A stretch of DNA of 64,000 bases from Mycobacterium sp. DL440 (GCF_011745145.1 NZ_CP050191.1:496001-560000), one strand, 5' to 3'. Numbered from the stretch's first letter, positions 49,786 through 60,894 are shown. Program-made: numbers and translations. The notes: generated from the letters alone by a model not told the origin.

Positions 49786-51324
49786 ATGACCAAGACAGAC
49801 GTCGTAATCTCCGGAGCCGGGCCCAATGGCCTGCTGGTGGCCGGGGAGTTGGCGCTGGCCGGGGTGCGGCCGGTGGTGCTCGAGCAGCTGGCCGAGCCGA
49901 GCCCCGAGCTGAAGGCCAACGGCATTGTCGGGCAGGCAAATCGCGTGCTCGACCTGCGAGGCCTGTATCGGGCGCTCAGTGGATCGGACGAGGCGCCGGA
50001 GCCGATGGGCGGCTACATCTTCGCAGGCATGCAGGTGCCGTTCGTCGACGTCGTCGAGAACCCCATGTACGGCATGCTGATTCAACAGCCCAAGGTGGTG
50101 CGCCAGTTGGTGGACTGGGTGCAGAGCCTCGGGGTCGAGATCCGTTGGGGGCATGAGCTCGTCGATCTCCAGCAGGAACCCGATGGCGTCACCGTGGAGG
50201 TCGCCGCACCCGCGGGCAACTATCGATTGTCGACCACCTACCTCGTCGGCGCCGACGGGGGCCGTAGTCCGGTCAGGAAGCTGACCGGCATCGAGTTTCC
50301 CGGGCTGACCTCCGAGGTGATCGCGCGGGTAGCCCACGTCACCGTGCCCGACGAATTGCGCGACGGTTACGGTGCGCTGAATCTCCCGGGTGTGGGGCAG
50401 GTCCCTTTCGGGCACAATCGATTCGACGGCGGGGTCCTCATCTATGCCGAATTCCAGCCGGGGCGCTCGATGGTGGGGACCATCGAGTACGGTTCAATCC
50501 TTCCTGACGATGCGCCGGAGCTGACGATCGAGGAGCTGCGTGCGAGTGTCGAACGGGTGGTCGGGGCCGACCTGCCGATCCAACGGCCGAACTGGCCTGG
50601 GCCGCATGCCCTGCGCCGGATCAATGGCCAGAACACCCGTCAGGCTGCGCAGTACCGCGCGGGCAATGTCTTCCTGGTGGGCGATGCCGCACATGTCCAC
50701 TCGGCCATGGGCGGTCCCGGCCTGAACCTGGGACTGCAGGATGCCATGAACCTGGGCTGGAAACTGGCCGCCACAGTGCAGGGGCGGGCACCCGAGGATC
50801 TGCTGGACAGCTATCACAGCGAACGTTGGCCGGCGGGGCAACGGGTGATGATGCAATCCATGGCGCAGGCCGCCTTGATGGCTGCCGGGCCTGAAGTCAC
50901 TGCACTACGAACCCTTTTCGGCGAACTCCTGGCGACGCCGGATGGCTCCGCGCACATCGCCGGGGTGTTGGCCGGCTCCGATGTTCGTTACGACGTCGGT
51001 GACGAGCATCGGCTGTCCGGGTATTTCGTCCCCGATTTTGTCCTGGACGACGGTCGCCGGATTGCCGAGCTGCTGCAGACGGGAAGGCCGTTGTTGCTCG
51101 ACTTGTCTGGCGGCGACTGCGCGGACGCGATTGGGGGCTGGGGAGACCGGCTCGACATCCAAGTGGCGACATTGGCCGGACCGCCCGCCGCAGCGATGCT
51201 GATTCGGCCAGACGGCTATGTCGCCTGGGCCGCAGACGAATTCGCCGAGAGCGACCAAGACCGACTGCGCGGTGCGCTGCAGCGCTGGTTCGGCGCCTCG
51301 GCCGGCGAGAAACTCAGCGCCTGA
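49786..51324 (+). CDS. Group A FAD-dependent aromatic hydroxylase, rifampicin-monooxygenase-like
   Basis: This 512-residue flavoprotein monooxygenase has the N-terminal GAGPNGLLVAGELALAG Rossmann motif, the DG motif LVGADGGRSPVRKLTG near residue 158 and the GD motif VFLVGDAAHVHSAMGGPGLN near 295. The C-terminal thioredoxin-like domain (LLLDLSGGD...MLIRPDGYVAW) is shared with polyketide hydroxylases and with rifampicin monooxygenases such as Rox/RIFMO. It would hydroxylate a phenolic or ansa-type compound with NADPH and O2; detoxification is plausible but unproven. The ATG follows AAGGAG by 6 nt. Its 3' end overlaps the convergent SnoaL-like gene by 11 bp. Confidence 0.88.
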   Translation: MTKTDVVISGAGPNGLLVAGELALAGVRPVVLEQLAEPSPELKANGIVGQANRVLDLRGLYRALSGSDEAPEPMGGYIFAGMQVPFVDVVENPMYGMLIQQPKVVRQLVDWVQSLGVEIRWGHELVDLQQEPDGVTVEVAAPAGNYRLSTTYLVGADGGRSPVRKLTGIEFPGLTSEVIARVAHVTVPDELRDGYGALNLPGVGQVPFGHNRFDGGVLIYAEFQPGRSMVGTIEYGSILPDDAPELTIEELRASVERVVGADLPIQRPNWPGPHALRRINGQNTRQAAQYRAGNVFLVGDAAHVHSAMGGPGLNLGLQDAMNLGWKLAATVQGRAPEDLLDSYHSERWPAGQRVMMQSMAQAALMAAGPEVTALRTLFGELLATPDGSAHIAGVLAGSDVRYDVGDEHRLSGYFVPDFVLDDGRRIAELLQTGRPLLLDLSGGDCADAIGGWGDRLDIQVATLAGPPAAAMLIRPDGYVAWAADEFAESDQDRLRGALQRWFGASAGEKLSA

Positions 51325-51733
51325 GGGCGCGGCGCAGGAGGCCGGGGCGGCGGGCGAGCTTCGGTCCGAGCAGGAGGGTGAATACCGTGGTCGCCAACAG
51401 CGGCCGCAGGTGTGGACGCAGGCGTCGGATCTGGCCGTCGCCATCGAGGTCGAATACGAGCGCATCGGTGATGGTGACGCCTGCGATCCTACCTTCGCTG
51501 ACCGCCACGCGCGTCGGGCCTTCGCCGATCGTCTCCTGCCAATCGAGCTCTCGCAGACCGCCGTATACCGCAGTGAGCAGCGCGCGGAGATCGTCGTGTC
51601 CGCGGAACACCATCTGGCCGGACAACGGGGAGACGAGTTCTGCGTCCGGGGCCAATGCGGTCATCAGTCGGTCGATGTCGTTGGCGCGGGTGGCCTCGCA
51701 GAACACGGTGATCGAGTCTGTCTTCGTCGTCAT
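51314..51733 (-). CDS. SnoaL-like / NTF2-fold protein
   Basis: This 139-residue protein has the NTF2-like start DSITVFCEATRANDIDRLMT, then ALAPDAELVSPLSGQMVFRGHDDL, typical of SnoaL-like polyketide cyclases and related hydrolases or isomerases. No catalytic residues can be assigned. The ATG follows AGGA (51741-51744) by 7 nt; a GTG two codons upstream is an alternative. It is divergent from an HxlR regulator with a perfect palindrome between them, so it is that regulator's likely target. Confidence 0.75.
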   Translation of the reverse strand: MTTKTDSITVFCEATRANDIDRLMTALAPDAELVSPLSGQMVFRGHDDLRALLTAVYGGLRELDWQETIGEGPTRVAVSEGRIAGVTITDALVFDLDGDGQIRRLRPHLRPLLATTVFTLLLGPKLARRPGLLRRALRR

Positions 51734-51780
51734 CGCCACATCCTTGAGTCGCTTGCGAATTACAACCCACCCTAATCCCG

Positions 51781-51803
51781 GTCCATTGCAATTCGCAATG
51801 GAC
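51781..51803. promoter_or_regulatory. Palindromic operator GTCCATTGC-N5-GCAATGGAC
   Basis: A perfect inverted repeat with 9-bp arms (51781-51789, 51795-51803) lies 12 bp before the HxlR start and 47 bp from the divergent SnoaL-like start. It is almost certainly an operator, most simply for the adjacent HxlR protein. Confidence 0.75.
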
Positions 51804-51815
51804 TACGGTTGAAGT

Positions 51816-52313
51816 GTGCCCAAACAGTCCTTCGGCGATATCGCGTGCTCGATTGCGCGGGCCGTCGACGTCGTCGGGCAGCGCTGGACCCCGTTGATCC
51901 TGCGAGACCTGTTCGCGGGGTTGGTTCGGTTCGAGGACATCCGCCGTGACCTCGGTATCGCGTCGAACATCTTGGCTGTGCGTCTCGACGACCTCGAAGG
52001 CCACGGGGTCGTGGAACGGAGGCAGTACCAGAGCGCGCCACCGCGGTACGAGTACCTGCTCACCGAGAAAGGTCGTGACCTCTACCCGGTGATCGCGACG
52101 ATGCTGGCGTGGGGGGACAGGTGGCAGGCCGGGCCGGACGGGCCGCCGGCCCTACTTGTCCACAACGAATGTGGCTGCGTCACGACGGCGAAGACGGTGT
52201 GCGCGCAGTGCGGTGGAGAACTCCGTGCCGACACGGCGACCGCCACGGGCGGCCCGGGCGCGCGGCCCGGGCCGGGTACGGCCGTCATCGGCGAGTTCCT
52301 CGCGGGCGCCTGA
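51816..52313 (+). CDS. HxlR-family transcriptional regulator with C-terminal Cys cluster
   Basis: This 165-residue winged-helix regulator has the HxlR core CSIARAVDVVGQRWTPLILR, then DLFAGLVRFEDIRRDLGIAS and the conserved LTEKGRDLYPVI. Beyond the usual domain is a tail with HNECGCVTTAKTVCAQCGGE, a candidate zinc-ribbon or redox site. The GTG start lies 12 bp after the palindrome at 51781-51803. It probably controls itself and the divergent SnoaL-like gene. Confidence 0.87.
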   Translation: MPKQSFGDIACSIARAVDVVGQRWTPLILRDLFAGLVRFEDIRRDLGIASNILAVRLDDLEGHGVVERRQYQSAPPRYEYLLTEKGRDLYPVIATMLAWGDRWQAGPDGPPALLVHNECGCVTTAKTVCAQCGGELRADTATATGGPGARPGPGTAVIGEFLAGA

Positions 52314-52319
52314 CCGGCC

Positions 52320-53048
52320 TCAGGCGATGTTCGCGCGGATTCCGACCGTGACGTAGGGCAGGGCCAGGCCCGATGAATGGGCTAGCGCCGGGTGAGTCGT
52401 CAACAGTTCCCGGACCTGCTCCAGTGTCCGGGTGCGCACCTTCTCCGGCGAGGTGATGCAGTAGCTGCGCGAGGCCACCAGATCGATGAGTGCCTGGGGC
52501 GTCAGGTAACTCGTCCACTCCACCTGGTGGCGTTCGACTCTGGAGAACGGCTCGGCCAGTGTCACCTCATTGGTGAACGGATCGTGTTCGGGCCCGATGA
52601 TGCGGCCCAGATCCTTGACCCAGCCCGACCGCTCGTCGCGGGTGTTCCACACCAGGCCCAACCGGCCGCCTGGGCGCAGCACCCGGCTGACCTCTTTCAC
52701 GGCCAGTTCGGGGTCGAACCAGTGCCAGGCCTGGGCCACCAGCACCGCGTCGACGCTGTCGTCGGCCAGGGGGATCTCCTCGGCGGTGCCCAGCAGTGCA
52801 GGGGTGTCCGGCAATGAGTTCGACAGCAGCTCAAGCATTTCCGGGATGGGGTCGACGGCAATGACGTCCAGTCCGCGCTCGACGAGCCGGGTGGTCAGCT
52901 TGCCGGTACCTGCGCCCAGGTCCAGCACATCGTGGGCGCCGTCGGGGAGCAGCCAGTCGATCGTCTCCGGTGGATACGACGGCCTGCCGCGTTCGTAGGC
53001 TGCGGCCTCTGAGCCGAAGGACAGGGAACGCGCTTTGGGCGAGCTCAC
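52320..53048 (-). CDS. SAM-dependent class I methyltransferase (Rv3342-like)
   Basis: This 242-residue Rossmann-fold methyltransferase has SAM motif [16 protein letters not shown] near residue 42, acidic motif [12 protein letters not shown] near 65 and the UbiE/Methyltransf_11 segment [15 protein letters not shown] near 135. The substrate is unknown. The GTG start overlaps the metX stop (GTGA), so it is the third gene of the riboswitch-controlled methionine operon. Consumption of SAM by this enzyme would fit that control. Confidence 0.9.
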   Translation of the reverse strand: MSSPKARSLSFGSEAAAYERGRPSYPPETIDWLLPDGAHDVLDLGAGTGKLTTRLVERGLDVIAVDPIPEMLELLSNSLPDTPALLGTAEEIPLADDSVDAVLVAQAWHWFDPELAVKEVSRVLRPGGRLGLVWNTRDERSGWVKDLGRIIGPEHDPFTNEVTLAEPFSRVERHQVEWTSYLTPQALIDLVASRSYCITSPEKVRTRTLEQVRELLTTHPALAHSSGLALPYVTVGIRANIA

Positions 53049-54175
53049 CGCTGTGCCAGCTCCAGCGTGCGGCGGACCAACTTGCCCACCACTTCCGTCT
53101 CGACCAGGAAGCCGTCGTGGCCGTAGGCCGAGTCGACGACGTCGAGGCCGTTGCAGCCGGGCAGCAACTCGGCCAGTTCCTGTTGCAGCCGGATGGGGTA
53201 GAGGCGGTCGGAGGTGATCCCGCCGACAATGACGGGCACCGGACAATTGCCCAGCGCACTGGCCACCCCGCCGCGACCGCGGCCCACATCGTGGGTGGAC
53301 AGCGCATCCGAGAGGGTCACATAGGTGCCCGGGTCGAATCGGCGGGCCAGTTTGCCGCCCTGGTACTCCAGGTAGCTCTGCACCCCGTAACGCCCGCCGG
53401 TGGTCGGGTCCTCGTCGCCCTGGGCGTCGTTGCCGAAGCGGTCGTCGAGTTCCTCTTCACCGCGATAGGTCAGGTGCGCGAAGCGGCGGGCGATCTCCAT
53501 GCCGGCCAGCGGCGCCCGCCCGGTGTCGTAGTAGTCACCGCCCTGCCAGTCCGGATCGGCCTTGATCGCGGCCACCTGTGTGCTCTGGGTGCCGATCTGA
53601 TCGGCGGTGGCGCGGGCGCCGACGGCCAGGACGAGACCGGATCGGACCTCGTCGGGGTGTGCGACGAGCCATTCCAGGGCCCGGGCTCCGCCCATCGACC
53701 CACCGACCACCGCGGCCACCTCGGTGATGCCGAAGGCGGCCAGCGCGGCGCGGTCGGCTTCGACCTGGTCGCGGATCGTGATCTGGGGAAACCGTGAGCC
53801 CCAAGGCTTTCCGTCGGGGCCCGGCGAGCCGGGGCCGGTGGAGCCCTGGCAGCCGCCGAGCACATTGGTCGAGATCGCGCACCACTGGTCGGTGTCGATC
53901 GGGGCGCCCGGTCCGGCCACCCCGTCCCACCAGCCCGCGGTGGGATGGCCGTCGCCGGCCGGTCCCGTGACGTGGGAGTCGCCGGTCAGCGCGTGCAGCA
54001 CCATCACCACGTTGTCGCGTGCGGGGGACAGTTCGCCCCATCGCTGCACGGCGATCGACACGTCAGGCAGGACGGTGCCGTTCTCGAGCGTCAGTGCACC
54101 GATGTGCACCACGCCGATCTCGCCTTCGGCAGGCAACGGGAGGGTGGACACGGCCGGTTCTTCGGTGATCGTCAT
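53045..54175 (-). CDS. metX: Homoserine O-acetyltransferase
   Basis: This 376-residue alpha/beta-hydrolase-fold acetyltransferase uses acetyl-CoA to make O-acetylhomoserine for methionine synthesis. The nucleophile Ser lies in [14 protein letters not shown] near residue 159, the Asp in ITSDRLYP and the His in GHDGFL near the C-terminus. The early [18 protein letters not shown] segment is also typical. It is named metA in M. tuberculosis (Rv3341). It begins 20 bp after metY, in the same operon. Confidence 0.96.
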   Translation of the reverse strand: MTITEEPAVSTLPLPAEGEIGVVHIGALTLENGTVLPDVSIAVQRWGELSPARDNVVMVLHALTGDSHVTGPAGDGHPTAGWWDGVAGPGAPIDTDQWCAISTNVLGGCQGSTGPGSPGPDGKPWGSRFPQITIRDQVEADRAALAAFGITEVAAVVGGSMGGARALEWLVAHPDEVRSGLVLAVGARATADQIGTQSTQVAAIKADPDWQGGDYYDTGRAPLAGMEIARRFAHLTYRGEEELDDRFGNDAQGDEDPTTGGRYGVQSYLEYQGGKLARRFDPGTYVTLSDALSTHDVGRGRGGVASALGNCPVPVIVGGITSDRLYPIRLQQELAELLPGCNGLDVVDSAYGHDGFLVETEVVGKLVRRTLELAQR

Positions 54176-54195
54176 GCCGGTCTTCTCTCGCCGTC

Positions 54196-55518
54196 CTACA
54201 CCGTCGCCGCAGTCTGCGCGACGCCGCTGAACGGACGGGCGGCGGCGAATCCCTGCTCCAGGTCGGCCAGGATGTCGTCGATGCCCTCGATCCCGACGGC
54301 CAACCGCACCAGACCGGGCGTGACGCCGGTGGACAGCTGTTCCTCAGGGGAGAGCTGTGCGTGGGTGGTCGAGGCGGGGTGGATCACCAGGGAGCGCACG
54401 TCACCGATGTTGGCGACGTGGCTGTGCAGCGTCAGCGCGTTGACGAACGCCTTGCCCGCTTCGACACCGCCGGCCAACTCGAACGCGAGCACTGCGCCGG
54501 TGCCCTTCGGGGCGAGCTTCTGGCCCAGGTCGTACCAGGGGGAGGTGGGGAGTCCGGCGTAGTTCACCGACGTCACGCCGGAGTGCCCGGCCAGATACTC
54601 GGCGACCTTCTGTGCATTGGCCACGTGGCGTTCAACACGCAGTGACAGCGTTTCCAATCCCTGCGCGATCAAAAAGGCGTTAAACGGCGCAAGAGCCGAC
54701 CCTAAATCGCGCAGCAGCTGCACCCGGGCCTTCAATGCGTAGGCGGGTGCGCCCAGCTCGGCGAAGATCACGCCGTGATAGCTCGGGTCCGGTGTGGTGA
54801 AGCCGGGGAAGTTGCCGTTGGTCCAGTCGAAGTTGCCGCTGTCGACGATCACCCCTGCGATCGCCGAACCGTGGCCACCCAGGTACTTGGTCGCCGAGTG
54901 CACCACGATGTCGGCGCCGAGCGCGATGGGCTGGATCAGATACGGGGTGGCGATCGTGTTGTCGACGATCAGCGGGACACCGTTCTCGTGCGCCACGGCG
55001 GACACGTTCGGGATGTCGAGCACATCTATTTGGGGGTTGGAGATCGTCTCGGCGAAAAAGGCCTTGGTGTTCGGCCGCACGGCCGCCCGCCAGCTGTCCA
55101 GGCTGTCGGGATCTTCGACGAAGCTGACCTCGATGCCCAGCTTGGGCAGCGTGTAGTGGAACAGGTTGTACGTGCCGCCGTACAGGCGCGGGCTGGACAC
55201 GATGTGGTCACCGGCGCCGGCGAGGTTGAGGATCGCGAACGTCTCGGCGGCCTGGCCCGAGGACAGCAGCAGCGCGGCGACGCCGCCTTCGAGTGCGGCG
55301 ATGCGCTGCTCGACGACGTCTGTGGTCGGGTTCATGATCCGGGTGTAGATGTTGCCCGGCTCGGCCAGCCCGAACAGGGCGGCGGCGTGGTCGGTGTCGC
55401 GGAACGTGTACGACGTGGTCTGGTAGATCGGCAGGGCCCTGGCGTTGGTGGCGCTGTCCGGGGTCTGGCCGGCGTGGACCTGCTTGGTCTCGAATGACCA
55501 GGTTTCGGGGGTTGTCAT
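54196..55518 (-). CDS. metY: O-acetylhomoserine sulfhydrylase (PLP)
   Basis: This 440-residue Cys/Met-metabolism PLP enzyme combines O-acetylhomoserine with sulfide to give homocysteine. The PLP Lys lies in [17 protein letters not shown] near residue 209, the N-terminal signature is [11 protein letters not shown] near 29, and the substrate-binding [15 protein letters not shown] follows. It corresponds to Rv3340 (metC). The ATG lies 10 nt after GGAGGAG. It is the first full gene of the operon, controlled from a leader that holds a SAM-IV riboswitch and a small ORF. Confidence 0.95.
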   Translation of the reverse strand: MTTPETWSFETKQVHAGQTPDSATNARALPIYQTTSYTFRDTDHAAALFGLAEPGNIYTRIMNPTTDVVEQRIAALEGGVAALLLSSGQAAETFAILNLAGAGDHIVSSPRLYGGTYNLFHYTLPKLGIEVSFVEDPDSLDSWRAAVRPNTKAFFAETISNPQIDVLDIPNVSAVAHENGVPLIVDNTIATPYLIQPIALGADIVVHSATKYLGGHGSAIAGVIVDSGNFDWTNGNFPGFTTPDPSYHGVIFAELGAPAYALKARVQLLRDLGSALAPFNAFLIAQGLETLSLRVERHVANAQKVAEYLAGHSGVTSVNYAGLPTSPWYDLGQKLAPKGTGAVLAFELAGGVEAGKAFVNALTLHSHVANIGDVRSLVIHPASTTHAQLSPEEQLSTGVTPGLVRLAVGIEGIDDILADLEQGFAAARPFSGVAQTAATV

Positions 55519-55570
55519 GGCTTGGTGTCTCCTCCGGGTGAGGGGATGAGGAAGGTATGGGTGTGATCGG

Positions 55571-55651
55571 CTACCGGACGTCTCGCTCGTCGACGATGAC
55601 GACAAGCGAACATCGACAGTTCACGGACACATACACATGGTTGGCCTCCAT
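55571..55651 (-). CDS. 26-residue leader ORF between the riboswitch and metY
   Basis: A small ORF starts at ATG 55651 (behind AGGGAAA) and encodes MEANHVYVSVNCRCSLVVIV followed by DERDVR. It lies 21 nt downstream of the riboswitch and ends 52 nt before metY. The adjacent NCRCS Cys codons are notable, because Cys-rich upstream ORFs are known to attenuate sulfur genes in mycobacteria. Whether it is translated is not known. Confidence 0.45.
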   Translation of the reverse strand: MEANHVYVSVNCRCSLVVIVDERDVR

Positions 55652-55672
55652 CAGGTTTCCCTGTCTGTCTGG

Positions 55673-55808
55673 GGGCCCGTACCTTCGGACCCGCGCTTGC
55701 CTTGCAGCCGCGAACGGCTGCTCAACCTGGTCATCACCCGGGGCACCCCACCGCGGTTGGAGGGTTGCCGGCCAGCAAGCCGGGGCTTGATGCTGACACT
55801 CATGACCG
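55673..55808 (-). ncRNA. SAM-IV riboswitch
   Basis: On the minus strand the leader begins GGTCATGAGTGTCAGC, pairs GGTCAT (55807-55802) with ATGACC (55734-55729), and contains the conserved core segments CCGGCAACCCTCC and GCGGTGGGGTGCCCCGGGTG. Two downstream hairpins follow: CAGCCGTTCGCGGCTG and GGGTCC...GGGCCC. This matches the SAM-IV class found upstream of methionine genes in actinobacteria, including at the M. tuberculosis equivalent of this locus. S-adenosylmethionine binding should switch off metY-metX expression. Confidence 0.92.
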
Positions 55809-55946
55809 GCCTGCAGCTTATCGCAACGCGCTGAGGCGGTGCCAGTCGGTTGTTCGGGGTGTTTGCCCGTTCTGTGCGGGCGGGACTGAATCCCGTTCGG
55901 TTCGGCGGGTGCATGGAGGTGTTGGACGCCCGAACGTAAGCCAAAG

Positions 55947-55960
55947 TTACTGGTCAGTAA
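55947..55960. promoter_or_regulatory. Palindrome TTACTG-GT-CAGTAA upstream of icd
   Basis: A 14-bp inverted repeat with perfect 6-bp arms lies 124 bp upstream of the icd ATG. The gap of 276 bp between the riboswitch and icd holds no ORF of interest. The element is a candidate operator; no regulator is assigned. Confidence 0.5.
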
Positions 55961-56084
55961 TGAAAGCTGCTCCTTCGCGGCCGTCCGCGCCCTTGTAGTC
56001 TGGCCCGCGATACAGAGCAGCGAATAACCGCGGGTGAGAACGAGTGATCCTCGTCGAACCCAGACTGACGCCGGGAGAGCAACC

Positions 56085-58325
<2,241 letters not shown>

Positions 58326-58341
58326 TCAGGTCTAGGTGGCA

Positions 58342-58378
58342 AGTCGGGGCGGCTCGGGATTCCCGGGCCGCCCCGACT
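58342..58378 (+). terminator. icd terminator
   Basis: AGTCGGGGCGGC (58342-58353) and GCCGCCCCGACT (58367-58378) form a 12-bp stem with a 13-nt loop, 16 bp after the icd stop. Confidence 0.85.
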
Positions 58379-58394
58379 GCTGTCTGGTAAGCAT

Positions 58395-58459
58395 CGTCGA
58401 TTTCTACCGAAGGGCGGTAACCCGCCCGAACGCGGACAGCCGTGGTGCAGAAATCGACG
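58395..58459. repeat. Long inverted repeat between convergent icd and hydrolase genes
   Basis: CGTCGATTTCT (58395-58405) and its exact complement (58449-58459) enclose 43 nt that contain an inner GGGCGG-TAAC-CCGCCC hairpin (58412-58427). The structure may terminate the leftward hydrolase gene, whose stop is 34 bp to the right. Confidence 0.65.
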
Positions 58460-58492
58460 CAACCGCCATCGCCATGGCGTTACAAACGCGGC

Positions 58493-59320
58493 CTAACCGG
58501 TCGCGCGGGTGGGGCCAACGTGCCGGTCGACGAATTCGGTGATCACTCGGGTGATGGTGTCGGGTGCCTCGAACATCGGGACGTGTCCGACGCCCTTCAA
58601 GGTCGTTACCACGGCGTCCGGCGCCAGGCTCTTGGTGAAGTGCCGGGTGAACCGCGGCGCGGGCAGCACCCGGTCCTTCTCGCAGATCACCAGTTGGGTC
58701 GGGGTGCGGGAATCGCCGATTTCCATCAGGCCTGCGGTGGTCAGTGCTTTCACCATGAGCTTGAAGTAGGCCGGGCAGTGCGCCAGATCCTCGATCAGGT
58801 CGCGCCGGTCGCTGTCGTTGAGCACGTCGGGTGTGGCGCTGACGGCCAGGTAGGAAATCTGTTTGGTCAGTGGGAGTTTCAGCAGGTGTTGACGCAGCGC
58901 CGCGGTGGCGAGTACCACCGGCAGGGCCGCCAGGAACTTGCCGATGATCTCGTATTTGGCGGGCGTGAACATCGACCAGCCGCCGGCGGGGGCGATACCG
59001 GTCAGCGTGCGGGCCCGGCCGCGGCGTTCCAGTTCGAAGGCCACCCAGCCGCCCAGGGAATTCCCGACGATGTGTGCGGTGGTCCAGCCGAGCGTGTCGA
59101 GCCGGCGTTCGACATCGTCGGCCAGTGTCGCGACGTCGAGGAACATCGGTGCGTGTGCACCGCCGTGGTGGCCGGCCATCGTCGGGGCGAACACCTCGTA
59201 GCGGCTCGTCTGCGCGAGCTGCGGCGCGACGTACTTCCACACGCTCTGTGACAACAGGAACGGGTGCAGTAGCAGGATCGGTTCGCCCGATCCCAGGTGA
59301 ATGGGTGCACGTTCAGCCAT
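58493..59320 (-). CDS. Alpha/beta-hydrolase fold protein
   Basis: This 275-residue alpha/beta hydrolase has the nucleophile elbow HIVGNSLGGWVAFELE near residue 93 (Ser in GNSLGG), an oxyanion-region LLLHPFLLSQSVW near 15 and the catalytic His in GVGHVPMFEAPD near 253. The acid is probably the Asp in CEKDRVLP. Substrate and pathway are unknown; the family includes esterases, lipases and C-C hydrolases. Starts at 59320 (MAERAPIHL) or 59332 are possible. It is divergent from xthA. Confidence 0.8.
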   Translation of the reverse strand: MAERAPIHLGSGEPILLLHPFLLSQSVWKYVAPQLAQTSRYEVFAPTMAGHHGGAHAPMFLDVATLADDVERRLDTLGWTTAHIVGNSLGGWVAFELERRGRARTLTGIAPAGGWSMFTPAKYEIIGKFLAALPVVLATAALRQHLLKLPLTKQISYLAVSATPDVLNDSDRRDLIEDLAHCPAYFKLMVKALTTAGLMEIGDSRTPTQLVICEKDRVLPAPRFTRHFTKSLAPDAVVTTLKGVGHVPMFEAPDTITRVITEFVDRHVGPTRATG

Positions 59321-59379
59321 GCCGCCCGACATTAAGGTGATACCGCCGGTACCGCAAGAGGGCTGTCGGCACAGATCGG

Positions 59380-59385
59380 TAGGGT
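59380..59385 (+). promoter_or_regulatory. xthA -10 (TAGGGT), leaderless layout
   Basis: TAGGGT ends 7 nt before the GTG start at 59393 and no ribosome site is present, as expected for a leaderless message. Confidence 0.5.
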
Positions 59386-59392
59386 CTGGGCC

Positions 59393-60202
59393 GTGGCATC
59401 TCCGGCACCCCTGACCGTCAGCACCATCAACGTCAACGGCATTCGCGCCGCAGTCAAGCAGCGGTCCACCGACAACCTCGGCCTGCTGCCCTGGCTTAAG
59501 GAAACCGAGGCCGATGTGGTGTGTCTGCAGGAGACCCGCGCGGACGACGAGCAGCTCAACGACGCCCTGACGCCGGCCCTGGCCGACGGCTGGAACCTGG
59601 CTTCTGCCGTTCCGCATGTCAAGGGCCGCAACGGGGTTGCGGTGTTGTCGCGACATCCCATCGACGCGGCGCGATTGCTGGTCTCCGACGAGTTCGAGGC
59701 TCACGGGCGCTACCTCGAGGTGGATACCGCGGGGGTGACGGTGGCCAGTGTGTACGTCCCGACGGGCGAAGCGGAGACGGAACGTCAGCTGGAGAAGGAA
59801 CGGTTCATGGCCACCATCGCCGCCCGGATGGCCGAGCTGCTGGAGCATGACGCGGTGCTGTGCGGGGACTGGAACATCGCGCACACCGAGAACGACATCA
59901 AGAACTGGAAGGGCAACGTCAAGAAGGCCGGCTTCCTGCCCAGTGAGCGGGCCTGGCTCACCGAGCTGCTGGCCACGGGCTGGGTTGACGTGGTGCGGGT
60001 GCTGCATCCCGACGTGGCCGGGCCTTACAGCTGGTGGTCGTGGCGTGGCAAGGCCTTCGACAACGACGCCGGCTGGCGCATCGACTATCACCTGGCCAGC
60101 CCAACTTTGGCGGGCCGGGCGACAGCGGCCCGGGTGGACCGGGCCGAGCTGTACGCGCTGCGGTGGTCCGACCACTCACCGGTGACGGTCAACTACGGCT
60201 GA
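59393..60202 (+). CDS. xthA: Exodeoxyribonuclease III / AP endonuclease
   Basis: This 269-residue member of the exonuclease III family cuts DNA at abasic sites and trims 3' ends in base excision repair. Conserved active-site segments are VNGIRAA near residue 14, CLQETRADD near 44 (metal-ligand Glu), GDWNIAHTENDIKNWKGN near 160 (Asp and Asn) and the C-terminal RWSDHSPVTV with the catalytic Asp-His. The length is normal. The GTG start fits the leaderless promoter at 59380. Confidence 0.95.
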   Translation: MASPAPLTVSTINVNGIRAAVKQRSTDNLGLLPWLKETEADVVCLQETRADDEQLNDALTPALADGWNLASAVPHVKGRNGVAVLSRHPIDAARLLVSDEFEAHGRYLEVDTAGVTVASVYVPTGEAETERQLEKERFMATIAARMAELLEHDAVLCGDWNIAHTENDIKNWKGNVKKAGFLPSERAWLTELLATGWVDVVRVLHPDVAGPYSWWSWRGKAFDNDAGWRIDYHLASPTLAGRATAARVDRAELYALRWSDHSPVTVNYG

Positions 60203-60274
60203 GCGAGAACGCGGGGTGGTGCTTACGTGGCGAGTTACGGTCACTATTGAGCAGTAATCCGCCGCTTAGTGCGG

Positions 60275-60892
60275 TTACGCCTGAAGCCAGTCTGGACGAC
60301 GGCCGAGGTGTAACAGGATCTTCTCGAAATCCGTTGCCGCCGACGCGTTGACAGCGCGGTCGAACGGTGAGGCCGCACTGTCGCGAAAGTCGCCATCGGG
60401 GATCCCCATGACCAGTGGCAGCACGGCGGTGACGATGTCGTCGGGCAGTTGGAACGGCACGCCCATCGAAGCGGCGACATCCCACCCGTGCACCGCGTAA
60501 TCCACGAAGTGGAATCCGATCGCCAATTCGCCGGGGAACGTCGCATCCGGCCCGAACTCGGGTAATGCGAATGTCGCCTCGGTGATGCCGTCGGCCGCGA
60601 ACGCGTCGAGCACGTCGTGGGCGGCAGCGGCATAGGTGCCGGCCGGGTCGGCGCGCACGGCGTCGCTCACTGTCGCGACGTTCCAGACGGCTTCGTCGGC
60701 GCCGTTTCCGCGGGCGGCCGCGGCGAACCCATGATGCTGCACGGTCATGTGCGCCAGAAGTTCGGCCAGCGTCCACTCCGCGCACGGCGTAGGGCGGTCC
60801 AGGTCGGAGGTGTGTACCGCGTCGACGGCTTCGACGGAACGCAGAACGGCGACGCGGTGAAGAGTGCGTAGGTCTGTCTCGATGGTAGGCAT
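60275..60892 (-). CDS. Maleylpyruvate isomerase / TIGR03086-type DinB-fold protein
   Basis: This 205-residue protein is of the mycothiol-dependent maleylpyruvate isomerase (MDMPI) type found in actinobacteria. The segments RPTPCAEWTLAELLAHM near residue 33 and FVDYAVHGWDVA near 130 carry the His and Glu/Asp that bind metal in DinB-fold proteins. The exact reaction is unknown. The ATG at 60892 was chosen because TATCGT (60904-60899) ends 6 nt before it, implying a leaderless start. It is divergent from a MarR gene that likely controls it. Confidence 0.78.
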   Translation of the reverse strand: MPTIETDLRTLHRVAVLRSVEAVDAVHTSDLDRPTPCAEWTLAELLAHMTVQHHGFAAAARGNGADEAVWNVATVSDAVRADPAGTYAAAAHDVLDAFAADGITEATFALPEFGPDATFPGELAIGFHFVDYAVHGWDVAASMGVPFQLPDDIVTAVLPLVMGIPDGDFRDSAASPFDRAVNASAATDFEKILLHLGRRPDWLQA

Positions 60893-60894
60893 AC

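Noticed and set aside
55627..55644. Alternative very short Cys-rich ORF (Met-Cys-Met-Cys-Pro, stop) inside the metY leader
   Set aside because: It lacks a ribosome site and overlaps the longer 26-codon ORF that has one. Noted because Cys-rich leaders are known in mycobacteria, but unsupported here.
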